Of a stretch of DNA of 64,000 nucleotides, positions 16,961 through 25,377 are shown piece by piece. Within the stretch, counting starts at the first letter, position 1. Every line of letters begins with the position of its first letter. The position numbers and the translations under genes are program-made. The notes below the pieces were generated by a model that was not told where the DNA came from, made no database searches, and worked only from the letters and a program-made list of their open reading frames with translations. Origin of the DNA: Mesorhizobium neociceri (GTDB lineage Bacteria; Pseudomonadota; Alphaproteobacteria; Rhizobiales; Rhizobiaceae); NCBI RefSeq assembly GCF_013520985.1, contig NZ_JACDTY010000014.1, positions 1 to 64,000 of the forward strand, given 5' to 3'.

Positions 16961-17911
16961 ATGAAGATCGATGAAAGGCATCTGATCCAACTGGCCGCCG
17001 TGGTGCAGGCCGGCGGCGTTACCGAGGGTGCGGCCCTTGTCGGCCTGTCGCAGCCGGCGGTGTCGCGCACTTTGTCGATGCTGGAGAAGCGACTGGGCGA
17101 ACCGCTGTTCCTCAAGGGGCGCCGTCCCTTGCAGCCGACGCCCCTTGGCCGGGCGCTTGCCGATCATGGCCAGGTGATGCTGGCAGCGTCGCGCAAGGCA
17201 TCCGACATCGTCGCCAATTTCAGCCAAGGCCGCTCCGGCGTGGTGCGGGTCGGCGGCACGCCGTTCTTCATGGATGCATTGATCTCCGGCATGATCGCCG
17301 ACTTCCAGAATGCCTACCCGGATGTCCGCGTCGACCAGAGCTATGGCTATCTCTCCGACCTGCGCGCCGCCATCAATGCCGACCGTATCGACCTTGCCGT
17401 CTGCCCCATCGACATTCTAGAGGAGGGGTCGGGGATGGAGTTCCGCGAGATCCTGCCGGGCCGCAATGTCGTCGCCTGCCGCGCCACGCATCCGCTGTTG
17501 CTGCGGCGTAAGCTGAGGACCAGCGACCTGCTCGACTATCCCTGGATCGCGCCGCCGCCCGGCAGCCCACTGCTGGAGGATCTGCGCAGCCTGCTTCTGT
17601 CGCTTGGCGCCACCGAGATCAAAATCCGCTATTCCGGCGGTTCGCTGACCAGCGCCATCAACTACATGAAGGAAACCGATGCGCTGACCGTACTGCCGCA
17701 CAGCGTGGTCTTTGCCTTTCGCAAGGATAAGTCGATCACCGCACTGCCAGTGGCCATCCCACATCCCGAGCGCGCGCTCGGCCTGCTGAGGCGCGCCGAC
17801 ACGCCGCGCGCGCCTGCCGTCGATGCGTTCGCCAAGCACATCCGCCAGAGCTTCGACAATTTGAAACACCTCATCAAGCGCCACGAACAAGCGGTCGTCT
17901 GGGGCGCCTGA
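16961..17911 (+). CDS. LysR family transcriptional regulator of the aromatic operon
   Basis: DNA-binding regulator of 316 aa. The N-terminal winged helix (residues 5-65) has the LysR pattern: LIQLAAVVQAGGVTEGAALVGLSQPAVSRTLSMLEKRLGEPLF. The substrate-binding-like effector domain follows from about residue 95 (VVRVGGTPFFMDALISGMIADFQ). Divergent orientation and the shared short intergenic region predict control of the dioxygenase-reductase-transporter operon with an aromatic intermediate as inducer, as in many LysR-controlled ring-cleavage operons. Confidence 0.9.
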   Translation: MKIDERHLIQLAAVVQAGGVTEGAALVGLSQPAVSRTLSMLEKRLGEPLFLKGRRPLQPTPLGRALADHGQVMLAASRKASDIVANFSQGRSGVVRVGGTPFFMDALISGMIADFQNAYPDVRVDQSYGYLSDLRAAINADRIDLAVCPIDILEEGSGMEFREILPGRNVVACRATHPLLLRRKLRTSDLLDYPWIAPPPGSPLLEDLRSLLLSLGATEIKIRYSGGSLTSAINYMKETDALTVLPHSVVFAFRKDKSITALPVAIPHPERALGLLRRADTPRAPAVDAFAKHIRQSFDNLKHLIKRHEQAVVWGA

Positions 17912-17926
17912 CCGTGAGCCGATGCC

Positions 17927-18244
17927 TCACCGTTCGCGGCGAAGGCGGCGATCTGCCACCACCTGCGCCAGGACCTCTGTCGGATCGCGGTCTACGGGCA
18001 AGGCGAGGGCGTTCTCGACATCGCAGCCGGTGAGACCGATATCGCGACGCTCGCATTCGCTCATGGCGGCCAGAAATGCGAGCTGGCTGCGCGCCTTCCA
18101 GAAGCGCGGCAACCACAGCAGCGCCCATTTCGCCGCCGCGTAGAGCCGGAAAAACAGGGAGAAGGAAGGGCGCCGCGCGTAGCCGGCTTCGGCACCGATG
18201 AAATGATCGGTCGTCGTCATGGCGTTTGTCTCCGTGCTGGACAT
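17927..18244 (-). CDS. small DUF1127-like protein
   Basis: Protein of 105 aa. The C-terminal half has the DUF1127 (YjiS-like) pattern, with FLAAMSECERRDIGLTGCDV around residues 57-76, preceded by a tryptophan-rich amphipathic stretch (LYAAAKWALLWLPRFW). In alphaproteobacteria some DUF1127 proteins bind RNA or affect phosphate and carbon responses; no role is assigned here. AGGAGG lies 6 bp before the ATG, fixing the start. It is divergent from the TPR-type regulator and convergent with the LysR gene. Confidence 0.75.
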   Translation of the reverse strand: MSSTETNAMTTTDHFIGAEAGYARRPSFSLFFRLYAAAKWALLWLPRFWKARSQLAFLAAMSECERRDIGLTGCDVENALALPVDRDPTEVLAQVVADRRLRRER

Positions 18245-18386
18245 GGTTGCCTCCTGTTGCGGCTTCGGTTTCTTGCCACCTTCATCGTTGAGTGCGAGAT
18301 TGCGCCTCTTCGAAACGCGTGTCCGGAAAGCGGCCTGAAAGAATGCTGACGTAGTCCTGAAAATTGCGGGGGAGCAGACAGTCGCA

Positions 18387-19934
18387 ATGAACGCTGAGCC
18401 ACAGCCGATCTACCGCTTCGCAGGCTTCAGCCTCGACACGCGCGCCGGCGTGTTGCGCGACGGTTCTGGCGAGATCGCGTTGCGGCCGAAATCGCTCGAT
18501 CTGTTGATTTTTCTTATCCGCAACTTCGGCAGGATGGTGTCGAAGGACGAGCTTCTGCGTGCGGTGTGGAGCGACGTGATCGTCACCGAAGATTCGCTCA
18601 CGCAATGCATCAGCGATATCCGGCGCGCACTGGGCGACAAGGAGCAGACGCTGATCCGCACCATGCCGCGCCGTGGCTACATGTTACCCGGCGAAGTACT
18701 GGAGGGATCGCAATCTGTCGATATGCGTCCGTCGCCTCAGCTCCCCGACAAGCCGTCGATCGTCGTGCTTCCGTTCGAGAACCTGTCGTCGGACCCGGAG
18801 CAATCCTACCTCGCCGACGGCACGGTGGAGGAGATCACGGCGGCGCTGGCGCGCATTCGCGGACTGTTCGTCATGTCGCGCAACTCGGCCTTTGCCTACC
18901 GCGGCCAGGCGCTCGACCTGCCGCGCATCGGCCGCGAGCTCGGCGTGCGCTACGTGCTGGAAGGAAGCGTGCGTCGGCAACTCGATCAGCTCCGAATCTC
19001 GGCCAGGCTGGTCGAGGCAGAGACCGGCAGCCTGATCTGGGCGGAAGGCTTCAAGGGTGACATCGCGGAAGCGTTTGCGCTGCAGGACAACGTGACGGCG
19101 GGTGTCGCGGGCGCCATTCTGCCGTCGATCCAGATGGCGGAAATCGAGCGTGTGCGCCGCAAGCGGCCGGGCGACCTGCAGACCTACGATCTCGTGATGC
19201 GCGCCCTGCCGCATGTCTGGGCGCTCGGCCGCCAGGACAACGCGATCGCCATCGAGGCGCTAGAGAAGGCTTTGCTGGGCGATCCCGACTATCCGCTGGC
19301 CCTGTCGCTGCTGTCCTGGTGCCATGCGCAGCGCAGAATCTACAGTTGGTCGACCTCGCCGGAGGCCGACCGGCGCCGTGCGCTGGAGCTGGCGGAGCGA
19401 TCTGCCGAACTCAACGGTGACGATCCATTTTCCCTCGCCGTGCTCGGCGCTGCCCACACCGTGTCGAGCAATTTCGTCACTGCGGGCGCGCTGCTTGAAA
19501 AGGCGTGTTCGATCGATCCCAATTCGGCCTTCGCCTGGAACAGGAGCGGCTGGGTTGCAGCCTACAGAGACGAGGTCGAGCGGGCGGTCGAATGCTTCGA
19601 GCGGTCGTTGCGATTGGGGCCGTTCGATCCCATGGTTTATACCTGCCATTTGGGCATGGCTGTCGTGCATTTCAGCGCTCGGCGGCCCGGTCAGGCGGCG
19701 GACCTGTATTTGCGTGTCCTGGCGGAGCATCCGAATGCGTTGTGGATTCTGCGTACGCTGATCCCGGCCCTTGTCGAAGCGGGACGCCTTGACGAGGCCC
19801 AGCAGCATATGGCGCGTTGTCGCCACGAATATCCGGAACTCACCTTACGGGCGGTTCGCGACTCGATGCCCTTTAGAGTTGAAATTCTCGACCGACACGA
19901 AAAAGCTCTGAGAAGCCTCGGAGTGCCGGAGTAG
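18387..19934 (+). CDS. winged-helix transcriptional regulator with TolB-like and TPR domains
   Basis: Protein of 515 aa in three parts. Residues 8-105 are an OmpR/PhoB-type winged helix (LRPKSLDLLIFLIRNFGRMVSKDELLRAVW, ending RTMPRRGYML) without a receiver domain, as in CadC/ToxR-like regulators. Residues 128-250 are the TolB-like N-terminal domain often fused to such regulators or to adenylate cyclases (VVLPFENLSSDPEQSYLADG). The rest is TPR-like helical repeats. No membrane segment was seen, so it should be cytosolic. The target is unknown; the divergent DUF1127-like gene is a candidate. Confidence 0.85.
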   Translation: MNAEPQPIYRFAGFSLDTRAGVLRDGSGEIALRPKSLDLLIFLIRNFGRMVSKDELLRAVWSDVIVTEDSLTQCISDIRRALGDKEQTLIRTMPRRGYMLPGEVLEGSQSVDMRPSPQLPDKPSIVVLPFENLSSDPEQSYLADGTVEEITAALARIRGLFVMSRNSAFAYRGQALDLPRIGRELGVRYVLEGSVRRQLDQLRISARLVEAETGSLIWAEGFKGDIAEAFALQDNVTAGVAGAILPSIQMAEIERVRRKRPGDLQTYDLVMRALPHVWALGRQDNAIAIEALEKALLGDPDYPLALSLLSWCHAQRRIYSWSTSPEADRRRALELAERSAELNGDDPFSLAVLGAAHTVSSNFVTAGALLEKACSIDPNSAFAWNRSGWVAAYRDEVERAVECFERSLRLGPFDPMVYTCHLGMAVVHFSARRPGQAADLYLRVLAEHPNALWILRTLIPALVEAGRLDEAQQHMARCRHEYPELTLRAVRDSMPFRVEILDRHEKALRSLGVPE

Positions 19935-20165
19935 GGGACCACTTGCCGGGGCGCAGGTGCGCCGCAGGAAACGCCGCCCTGTTCGCAACTGCGTTGCCTT
20001 GACCGCAAAAATGTCAAAAAAGTATCAGTGAGGTGGACACACCGTGGTGGCGGCGGCAAGGATTGCCGCCTAAGCTTTGATCACTGCAGAGAGCGGCAAA
20101 CGCGGCCTGCGGGAGAGGGCACTGCAACTGGTCGCATGACCGGACCGGCGCCGGGAGGAACCAAG

Positions 20166-21050
20166 ATGAATCCGGACTTGGAAGTCGTCCAGATCAGACG
20201 TGGCGAGTCGTTCAAGGCCTGGGCCCACGGCTATCCCTTCCATACCGTGCGCTGGCACTTCCATCCCGAATACGAAATCCATCACGTCGTCGCGACCACA
20301 GGTCATTATTTCGTCGGTGACTTCATCGGCGAGTTCGAGCCCGGCAATCTCGTTCTCACCGGTCCGAACCTGCCGCACAACTGGGTAAGCGACGTGCCGG
20401 CCGGCACCAGTGTGCCGCTGCGTGGCCGCGTCGTGCAATTCTCGCAAGAGTTCATCGCCGACGCCACCACCGCGCTGCCAGAACTTGCCGGTTGTGAAAA
20501 CATTCTCGAGCTCAGCCGCCGCGGCGCGCTGTTCTCCACGGCCACCGCTGAACTCGCCGCACCTGTGCTGGCCGAACTGGTCGAGGCGCAAGGCGTGCGC
20601 CGCATTGCGCTGTTCATGGAGCTCATCGACATTTTGAGCCGCGCCGCCGATGTGCGGACGCTGACCAGCGCCAGCTATCTGCCCGATCCCTCCGGCTTCA
20701 TGTCGGCCGGCGTCAACAAGGCGCTTGCTTACATCAACGCCAATCTGACCGAGCCATTCAGCGAAAGCGATTTGGCGGCAATTGCCGGGCGCAGCCCCAG
20801 CGCGTTTTCGCGCAGCTTCCGCCGCCACACCGGCATGGCGCTGGTGCAGTATGTCAACCGGCTGCGCATCAACCTCGCCTGCCAGTTGCTGATGAGCGAG
20901 GCCGACATGCCGATCACCGAGATCTGCTACGCCGCCGGCTACAACAACATCTCGAATTTCAACCGCCAGTTCCTGACGCAGAAAGGCATGTCGCCTTCGC
21001 GCTTCAGGGCCTTGCTGGCGGAAAACATCAGTGCGGAGATTGCCGCCTAA
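20166..21050 (+). CDS. AraC family transcriptional regulator, probable ribitol operon activator
   Basis: Regulator of 294 aa with an N-terminal cupin-like sensor (RWHFHPEYEIHHVVATTGHYFVGDF, residues about 23-47) and two C-terminal AraC helix-turn-helix units (EPFSESDLAAIAGRSPSAFSRSFRRHTG and ITEICYAAGYNNISNFNRQF). The start MNPDLE has GGAGG 8 bp upstream, which rules out the longer frame. It lies upstream of, and in the same direction as, the ribitol transport and catabolic operon, 231 bp away, so control of that operon by a pentitol is the simplest inference. Confidence 0.88.
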   Translation: MNPDLEVVQIRRGESFKAWAHGYPFHTVRWHFHPEYEIHHVVATTGHYFVGDFIGEFEPGNLVLTGPNLPHNWVSDVPAGTSVPLRGRVVQFSQEFIADATTALPELAGCENILELSRRGALFSTATAELAAPVLAELVEAQGVRRIALFMELIDILSRAADVRTLTSASYLPDPSGFMSAGVNKALAYINANLTEPFSESDLAAIAGRSPSAFSRSFRRHTGMALVQYVNRLRINLACQLLMSEADMPITEICYAAGYNNISNFNRQFLTQKGMSPSRFRALLAENISAEIAA

Positions 21051-21281
21051 CAGGGAGGACCGGGAGGAGCTTTAGACATTTTGGGAAGAAAGGACGCGGG
21101 GTGCGTTGGAGGTGCCCCGTGCTGGAGATCGCTTGTCCTGAAATCCAGCGATATCAAGAGGATGCGCAGCACGGATCAAGTGCGTCGTCATTCCTCGCAA
21201 CAGTTCGACTTGCAGTCAAGGCCCGGCGCGCCATGTGGTGGCAGGGCTTCGTGAAACATTCCTTGAAACGGAGATATCAGA

Positions 21282-22346
21282 ATGACCAGATTTGCTTGGA
21301 AATCAGCCGGTGCCGCAGCGCTGGCGCTTTCGCTTCTCGGCGGCACCGCCGCTTTTGCCGCCCCTGTTACCGACGCCACGGTCGCCTTCCTGATGCCCGA
21401 CCAGGCGTCGACGCGCTACGAGCAGCACGACTATCCCGGCTTTGCCGCCGAGATGAAAAAGCTCTGCCCCGGCTGCAAGGTGATCTACCAGAACGCCGAT
21501 GCCGACGCCTCGCGCCAGCAGCAGCAGTTCAATTCTGTGATCTCGCAGGGCGCCAAGGCGATCGTGCTCGACCCGGTCGACTCCACAGCCGCCGCCTCGC
21601 TGGTCAAGCTGGCGCAGAGCCAGGGCGTCAAGGTCATCGCCTATGACCGCCCGATCCCGACAGCACCGGCCGACTTCTACGTCTCGTTCAACAATGAAGG
21701 CATCGGCAAGGCCATTGCCGACTCGCTGGTCGAACACCTCAAGGCGCTGAAGGTCGATCCGGCCAGCGGCGGCCTGCTGCAGATCAACGGCTCGCCCACC
21801 GACGCGGCCGCCGGCCTGATCAAGAAGGGCATTCATTCCAGCCTCGACAACAGCGGCTACAAGATCCTGGCCGAATTCGACACGCCGGAATGGGCGCCGC
21901 CGAAGGCGCAGCAATGGGCAAGCGGCCAGATCACCCGCTTTTCCACGCAGATCGTCGGCGTTGTCGCCGCCAATGACGGCACCGGCGGTGGCGCCATCGC
22001 CGCCTTCAAGGCTGCCGGCGTCGATCCGGTGCCGCCGGTCACCGGCAATGACGCGACCATCGCCGCACTGCAGCTGATCATCGCCGGCGACCAGTACAAC
22101 ACCATCTCCAAGCCGAGCGAGATCGTGGCCGCGGCTGCCGCCAACGTCGCCGTCCAGCTCCTCTCGGGCGAGACGCCGAAGGCCGAAATGACCCTCTACG
22201 ACACCCCCTCGCAGCTGTTCACGCCGGCGGTGGTGACGCAGGAAAACCTCAAGGCCGAGATCATCGACAAGAAGATCAACACCGCCGAAGAGCTTTGCGT
22301 CGATCGTTACGCCGAAGGCTGCAAGAAGCTCGGCATCACCAACTGA
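21282..22346 (+). CDS. sugar ABC transporter substrate-binding protein (Peripla_BP_4, XylF-like), probable ribitol receptor
   Basis: Periplasmic receptor of 354 aa. The signal peptide is MTRFAWKSAGAAALALSLLGG..AFA with cleavage near residue 26. The mature domain has the sugar-receptor pattern VAFLMPDQASTRYEQHDYPGF and IVLDPVDSTAAASLVKLAQ, closest in style to xylose-type XylF proteins. GGAG lies 10 bp upstream of the ATG. The downstream ribitol dehydrogenase and sugar kinase suggest ribitol or a similar pentitol as ligand. A strong hairpin follows the gene. Confidence 0.88.
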   Translation: MTRFAWKSAGAAALALSLLGGTAAFAAPVTDATVAFLMPDQASTRYEQHDYPGFAAEMKKLCPGCKVIYQNADADASRQQQQFNSVISQGAKAIVLDPVDSTAAASLVKLAQSQGVKVIAYDRPIPTAPADFYVSFNNEGIGKAIADSLVEHLKALKVDPASGGLLQINGSPTDAAAGLIKKGIHSSLDNSGYKILAEFDTPEWAPPKAQQWASGQITRFSTQIVGVVAANDGTGGGAIAAFKAAGVDPVPPVTGNDATIAALQLIIAGDQYNTISKPSEIVAAAAANVAVQLLSGETPKAEMTLYDTPSQLFTPAVVTQENLKAEIIDKKINTAEELCVDRYAEGCKKLGITN

Positions 22347-22366
22347 TCGGACTATCCTGATCCTGC

Positions 22367-22395
22367 CTTCCGGCCGCCCTTGCGGCGGCCGGAAG
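22367..22395 (+). terminator. intra-operon hairpin after the binding-protein gene
   Basis: A perfect 12-bp stem (CTTCCGGCCGCC / GGCGGCCGGAAG) with a 5-nt loop lies between the receptor and ATPase genes. No T-run follows, so it is more likely a partial terminator or mRNA-stabilising structure that raises receptor level over membrane components, as in other ABC operons. Confidence 0.6.
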
Positions 22396-22438
22396 TTCGC
22401 AGTCACTCTTGACCGGTCATCCGGAAAGGTTTGCCACA

Positions 22439-23260
22439 ATGTCTGACATCTCTGACGGACCGGTTTCGGCAGGCGAGCTGGTGCTCAGCCTGCGCGGCAT
22501 CTCGAAGAATTTCGGCGCCGTTTCGGCGCTCACCGATATCGATCTCGATGTCCATGCCGGCGAGGTGGTGGCGCTGGTCGGCGACAATGGCGCCGGCAAG
22601 TCGACGCTGGTCAAGATCCTGGCCGGCGTCCACCAGCCGAGTTCGGGCACCATCGATTTCCGCGGCAAGCAAGTGACCATGCCCGACCCGAGCGCTGCGC
22701 TGACGCTCGGCATCGCCACCGTCTTCCAGGATCTGGCGCTGTGCGAGAACCTCGATGTCGTCGCCAACATCTTTCTCGGCAAGGAGCTCAACCCGCTGCG
22801 GCTGGACGAGGTGGCGATGGAGATCCGCGCCTGGACGCTGCTCAACGAATTGTCGGCGCGCATTCCAAGCGTGCGCGAAGCTGTTGCCTCGCTGTCCGGC
22901 GGCCAGCGCCAGACGGTGGCAATCGCCCGCTCGCTGCTGCTCGATCCCAAGGTCATCCTGCTCGACGAGCCGACCGCCGCCCTTGGCGTCGCCCAGACGG
23001 CGGAGGTGCTGAACCTCATCGACCGGGTCCGTGAACGCGGTCTCGGTGTGCTGATGATCAGCCACAATATGGAAGACGTGCGCGCCGTCGCCGACCGCAT
23101 TGTCGTGCTCAGACTCGGCCGCAACAACGGCGTCTTCGAACCCGACGCTTCGAACCAGGAACTGGTCAGCGCCATCACCGGCGCCGCCAACAATGCGGTG
23201 TCGCGCCGCGCCGAACGGCGCAAGGCAGCACAGGCGCAATCACAGGAGCAGCGGCCATGA
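22439..23260 (+). CDS. sugar ABC transporter ATP-binding protein, single-domain (FrcA-like)
   Basis: Cytoplasmic ATPase of 273 aa. Walker A GDNGAGKSTLVKIL lies near 44-57, the Q-loop region ATVFQDLALCENLDVVANIF near 90-109, signature LSGGQRQTVAIARSLL, and Walker B VILLDEPTAALG. It is half the length of the usual two-domain RbsA/XylG ATPases and thus of the FrcA single-domain type. The start MSDISDG was chosen over an upstream in-frame ATG because GGAAAGG lies close before it. It overlaps the permease gene by 4 bp. Confidence 0.9.
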   Translation: MSDISDGPVSAGELVLSLRGISKNFGAVSALTDIDLDVHAGEVVALVGDNGAGKSTLVKILAGVHQPSSGTIDFRGKQVTMPDPSAALTLGIATVFQDLALCENLDVVANIFLGKELNPLRLDEVAMEIRAWTLLNELSARIPSVREAVASLSGGQRQTVAIARSLLLDPKVILLDEPTAALGVAQTAEVLNLIDRVRERGLGVLMISHNMEDVRAVADRIVVLRLGRNNGVFEPDASNQELVSAITGAANNAVSRRAERRKAAQAQSQEQRP

Positions 23261-24516
23261 GCTCGGAGCCCAAGCAGGACACCTCCGCGTCGACGGCGCT
23301 CGACCGCAGCGACGTGCGCGTCAAGCACCAGGCCGGGGTCGGTGGCGCGATCAGCGCCTTCTTCGACCGCGTCCGCTCCGGCGACCTCGGCTCGTTGCCG
23401 GTGATCGTCGGCCTGGTCATCATCTGGAGCGTGTTCACTGCGCTTAATCCGGTGTTCGTCTCGTCGAGCAACCTCGTCAATCTGCTGTTCGACTGCTCGA
23501 CCGTCGGCGTCATCGCGCTCGGCATCGTCTGCGTGCTGATGGTCGGCGAGATCGACCTTTCGGTCGGCTCGATCAGTGGCTTTGCCTCGGCCATGGTCGG
23601 CACGCTGTGGGTCAACCAGGGCTGGCCGGTGGCGCTCGCCATTGTCGCCGCGCTCGCCGTCGGTGGCTTCATCGGCGCGCTCTATGCCTTGCTGTTCAAC
23701 CGGCTCGGCATGCCGAGCTTCGTCTCGACGCTGGCCGGCCTGCTCGCCGTTCTCGGCCTGCAGCTCTATATTCTTGGCTCTACCGGCTCGATCAATCTGC
23801 CCTATGGCTCGAACCTGGTGAATTTCGGCCAGCTGCTGGTCATGCCGGACTGGCTGTCCTATGCGCTGGCCGCTGTTCCCGGCATCGTCATGCTGATCAC
23901 CGGCCTGCGCACCGTCAGCCGCCGTCGCGCCGTCAATCTGTCGGCGCCGTCGGTCGGCGGTCTCATCGTGCGCGTCGCCGCCTTGACCATCCTGCTAGAG
24001 CTGATTGTCGGCTATCTCAACCAGGCGCGCGGCATACCGTGGATGTTCGGCCTGTTCGTCGGGCTGGTGGTGGCGATGAACTATGCGCTGACCCGCACCC
24101 AATGGGGCCGCTCGATGACTGCTGTCGGCGGCAACCGCGAAGCGGCGCGCCGCGCCGGCATCAAGGTCCGCTCCATCTATCTCAGTGCTTTCGTCATGTG
24201 CTCGATGTTTGCCGCCCTCGGCGGCGTGCTGTCGGCGGCACGCCTTGCCTCTGCCAGCCAGCAGGCCGGCACCGGCGACGTCAACCTCAATGCCATCGCG
24301 GCGGCTGTCATCGGCGGCACCAGCCTGTTCGGCGGCCGCGGCAGCGCCTACTCCGCGCTGCTCGGCATCATCGTCATCCAGTCGATCGCCAGCGGACTGA
24401 CCTTGCTCGATCTGTCATCGTCGCTTCGCTACATGATCACCGGCGCCGTGCTGGCGATCGCGGTCATCGTCGACTCCCTGGCACGCCGCTCGCGGGTTTC
24501 CCACGGCCGCGCCTGA
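23257..24516 (+). CDS. sugar ABC transporter permease (XylH/FrcC-like)
   Basis: Inner-membrane permease of 419 aa, BPD_transp_2 family. A 45-residue cytosolic N-terminus precedes about ten hydrophobic segments. Family blocks MVGEIDLSVGSISGFASAMVG (near 96-116), the cytoplasmic GGNREAARRAGIKV near 290 and AAAVIGGTSLFGGRGSAYSALLG near 347-369 are present. Length and the long insert between segments match XylH-type rather than RbsC-type permeases. It is coupled to the ATPase gene and followed 24 bp later by the ribitol dehydrogenase gene. Confidence 0.9.
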   Translation: MSSEPKQDTSASTALDRSDVRVKHQAGVGGAISAFFDRVRSGDLGSLPVIVGLVIIWSVFTALNPVFVSSSNLVNLLFDCSTVGVIALGIVCVLMVGEIDLSVGSISGFASAMVGTLWVNQGWPVALAIVAALAVGGFIGALYALLFNRLGMPSFVSTLAGLLAVLGLQLYILGSTGSINLPYGSNLVNFGQLLVMPDWLSYALAAVPGIVMLITGLRTVSRRRAVNLSAPSVGGLIVRVAALTILLELIVGYLNQARGIPWMFGLFVGLVVAMNYALTRTQWGRSMTAVGGNREAARRAGIKVRSIYLSAFVMCSMFAALGGVLSAARLASASQQAGTGDVNLNAIAAAVIGGTSLFGGRGSAYSALLGIIVIQSIASGLTLLDLSSSLRYMITGAVLAIAVIVDSLARRSRVSHGRA

Positions 24517-24540
24517 ACGCAATCATAATTCGAGGATAAA

Positions 24541-25269
24541 ATGGCTCAGGATTTGAGTGGAAAAGTCGCGGCGATCACCGGCGCTGCGTCGGGCATCGGG
24601 CTGGAATGCGCGAGAGCGCTGATTGCCGCCGGCGTCCGCGTCGTGCTCGTCGATCGCGCCGAAGACGCATTGAAGAGCGTTTGCGCCGAGCTCGGCCCCA
24701 ACGCTATCCCGCTGGTGATCGATCTGATGAAGCCGGCCAGCGTCGCCACGATGATGCCGCAAATCCTGGAGAAGGCCGGCCAGCTCGACATCTTCCACGC
24801 CAATGCCGGCGCCTATGTCGGCGGCCCGGTGCTCGACGGCGATCCCGATGTGTGGGACCGCGTGCTGAACCTCAACATCAACGCGGTGTTCCGCTCGGTG
24901 CACGCCGTGTTGCCGCATATGGTCGAACGCAAGACCGGCGACATCATCGTCACCTCTTCGATCGCCGGGCTGGTGCCGGTGGTCTGGGAGCCGATCTACA
25001 CCGCCTCCAAGCATGCCGTGCAGGCCTTCGTCCACACCGTGCGCCGGCAGGTCGCCCCGCACGGCCTGCGCGTCGGCGCGGTGCAGCCGGGGCCGGTGGT
25101 GACGGCGCTGATCAGCGATTGGCCGAAGGATAAGCTTGATGATGAACTGACCAAGGGCGGCCTGATTCAGCCGGTCGAGGTCGCCGAAGCCGTGATGTTC
25201 ATGCTGACGCGGCCACGGAATGTCACCATTAGGGATCTGGTGATCCTGCCGCAGAGCAATGATTTGTGA
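24541..25269 (+). CDS. rbtD: ribitol 2-dehydrogenase (short-chain dehydrogenase/reductase)
   Basis: Cytoplasmic NAD-dependent enzyme of 242 aa oxidising ribitol to D-ribulose. It has the SDR cofactor motif TGAASGIG (13-20), NAG (88-90), catalytic Ser139/140, and Tyr153-Lys157 in YTASK. The stretches [31 protein letters not shown] and the C-terminus [12 protein letters not shown] agree closely with Klebsiella ribitol dehydrogenase as I remember it, far beyond general SDR similarity. The following kinase and the preceding pentose-type transporter fit. Confidence 0.88.
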   Translation: MAQDLSGKVAAITGAASGIGLECARALIAAGVRVVLVDRAEDALKSVCAELGPNAIPLVIDLMKPASVATMMPQILEKAGQLDIFHANAGAYVGGPVLDGDPDVWDRVLNLNINAVFRSVHAVLPHMVERKTGDIIVTSSIAGLVPVVWEPIYTASKHAVQAFVHTVRRQVAPHGLRVGAVQPGPVVTALISDWPKDKLDDELTKGGLIQPVEVAEAVMFMLTRPRNVTIRDLVILPQSNDL

Positions 25270-25273
25270 AAGA

Positions 25274-25355
25274 GCGAATAGGGAGTAGCGAATAGCGAAT
25301 AGGGGCGCAATTTCTATTCGCTATTCGCTATTCGCTATTCGCTATTCGCTATTCG
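25274..25355. repeat. heptamer tandem repeat (CTATTCG)n with inverted partner
   Basis: Six perfect tandem copies of CTATTCG at 25314-25355 face a shorter inverted set (GCGAATAG units at 25274-25303) across a short loop, GGGGCGCAATTT. The RNA can fold into a hairpin of variable register between the ribitol dehydrogenase and kinase genes. The copy number should be prone to slippage. It is not a CRISPR: units are 7 bp and there are no spacers. Confidence 0.85.
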
Positions 25356-25377
25356 CCAATTCCTTGAGGTTCTCCCC

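Noticed and set aside
25274-25355. CRISPR array
   Set aside because: Units are 7 bp and contiguous without spacers, so it is a tandem repeat.
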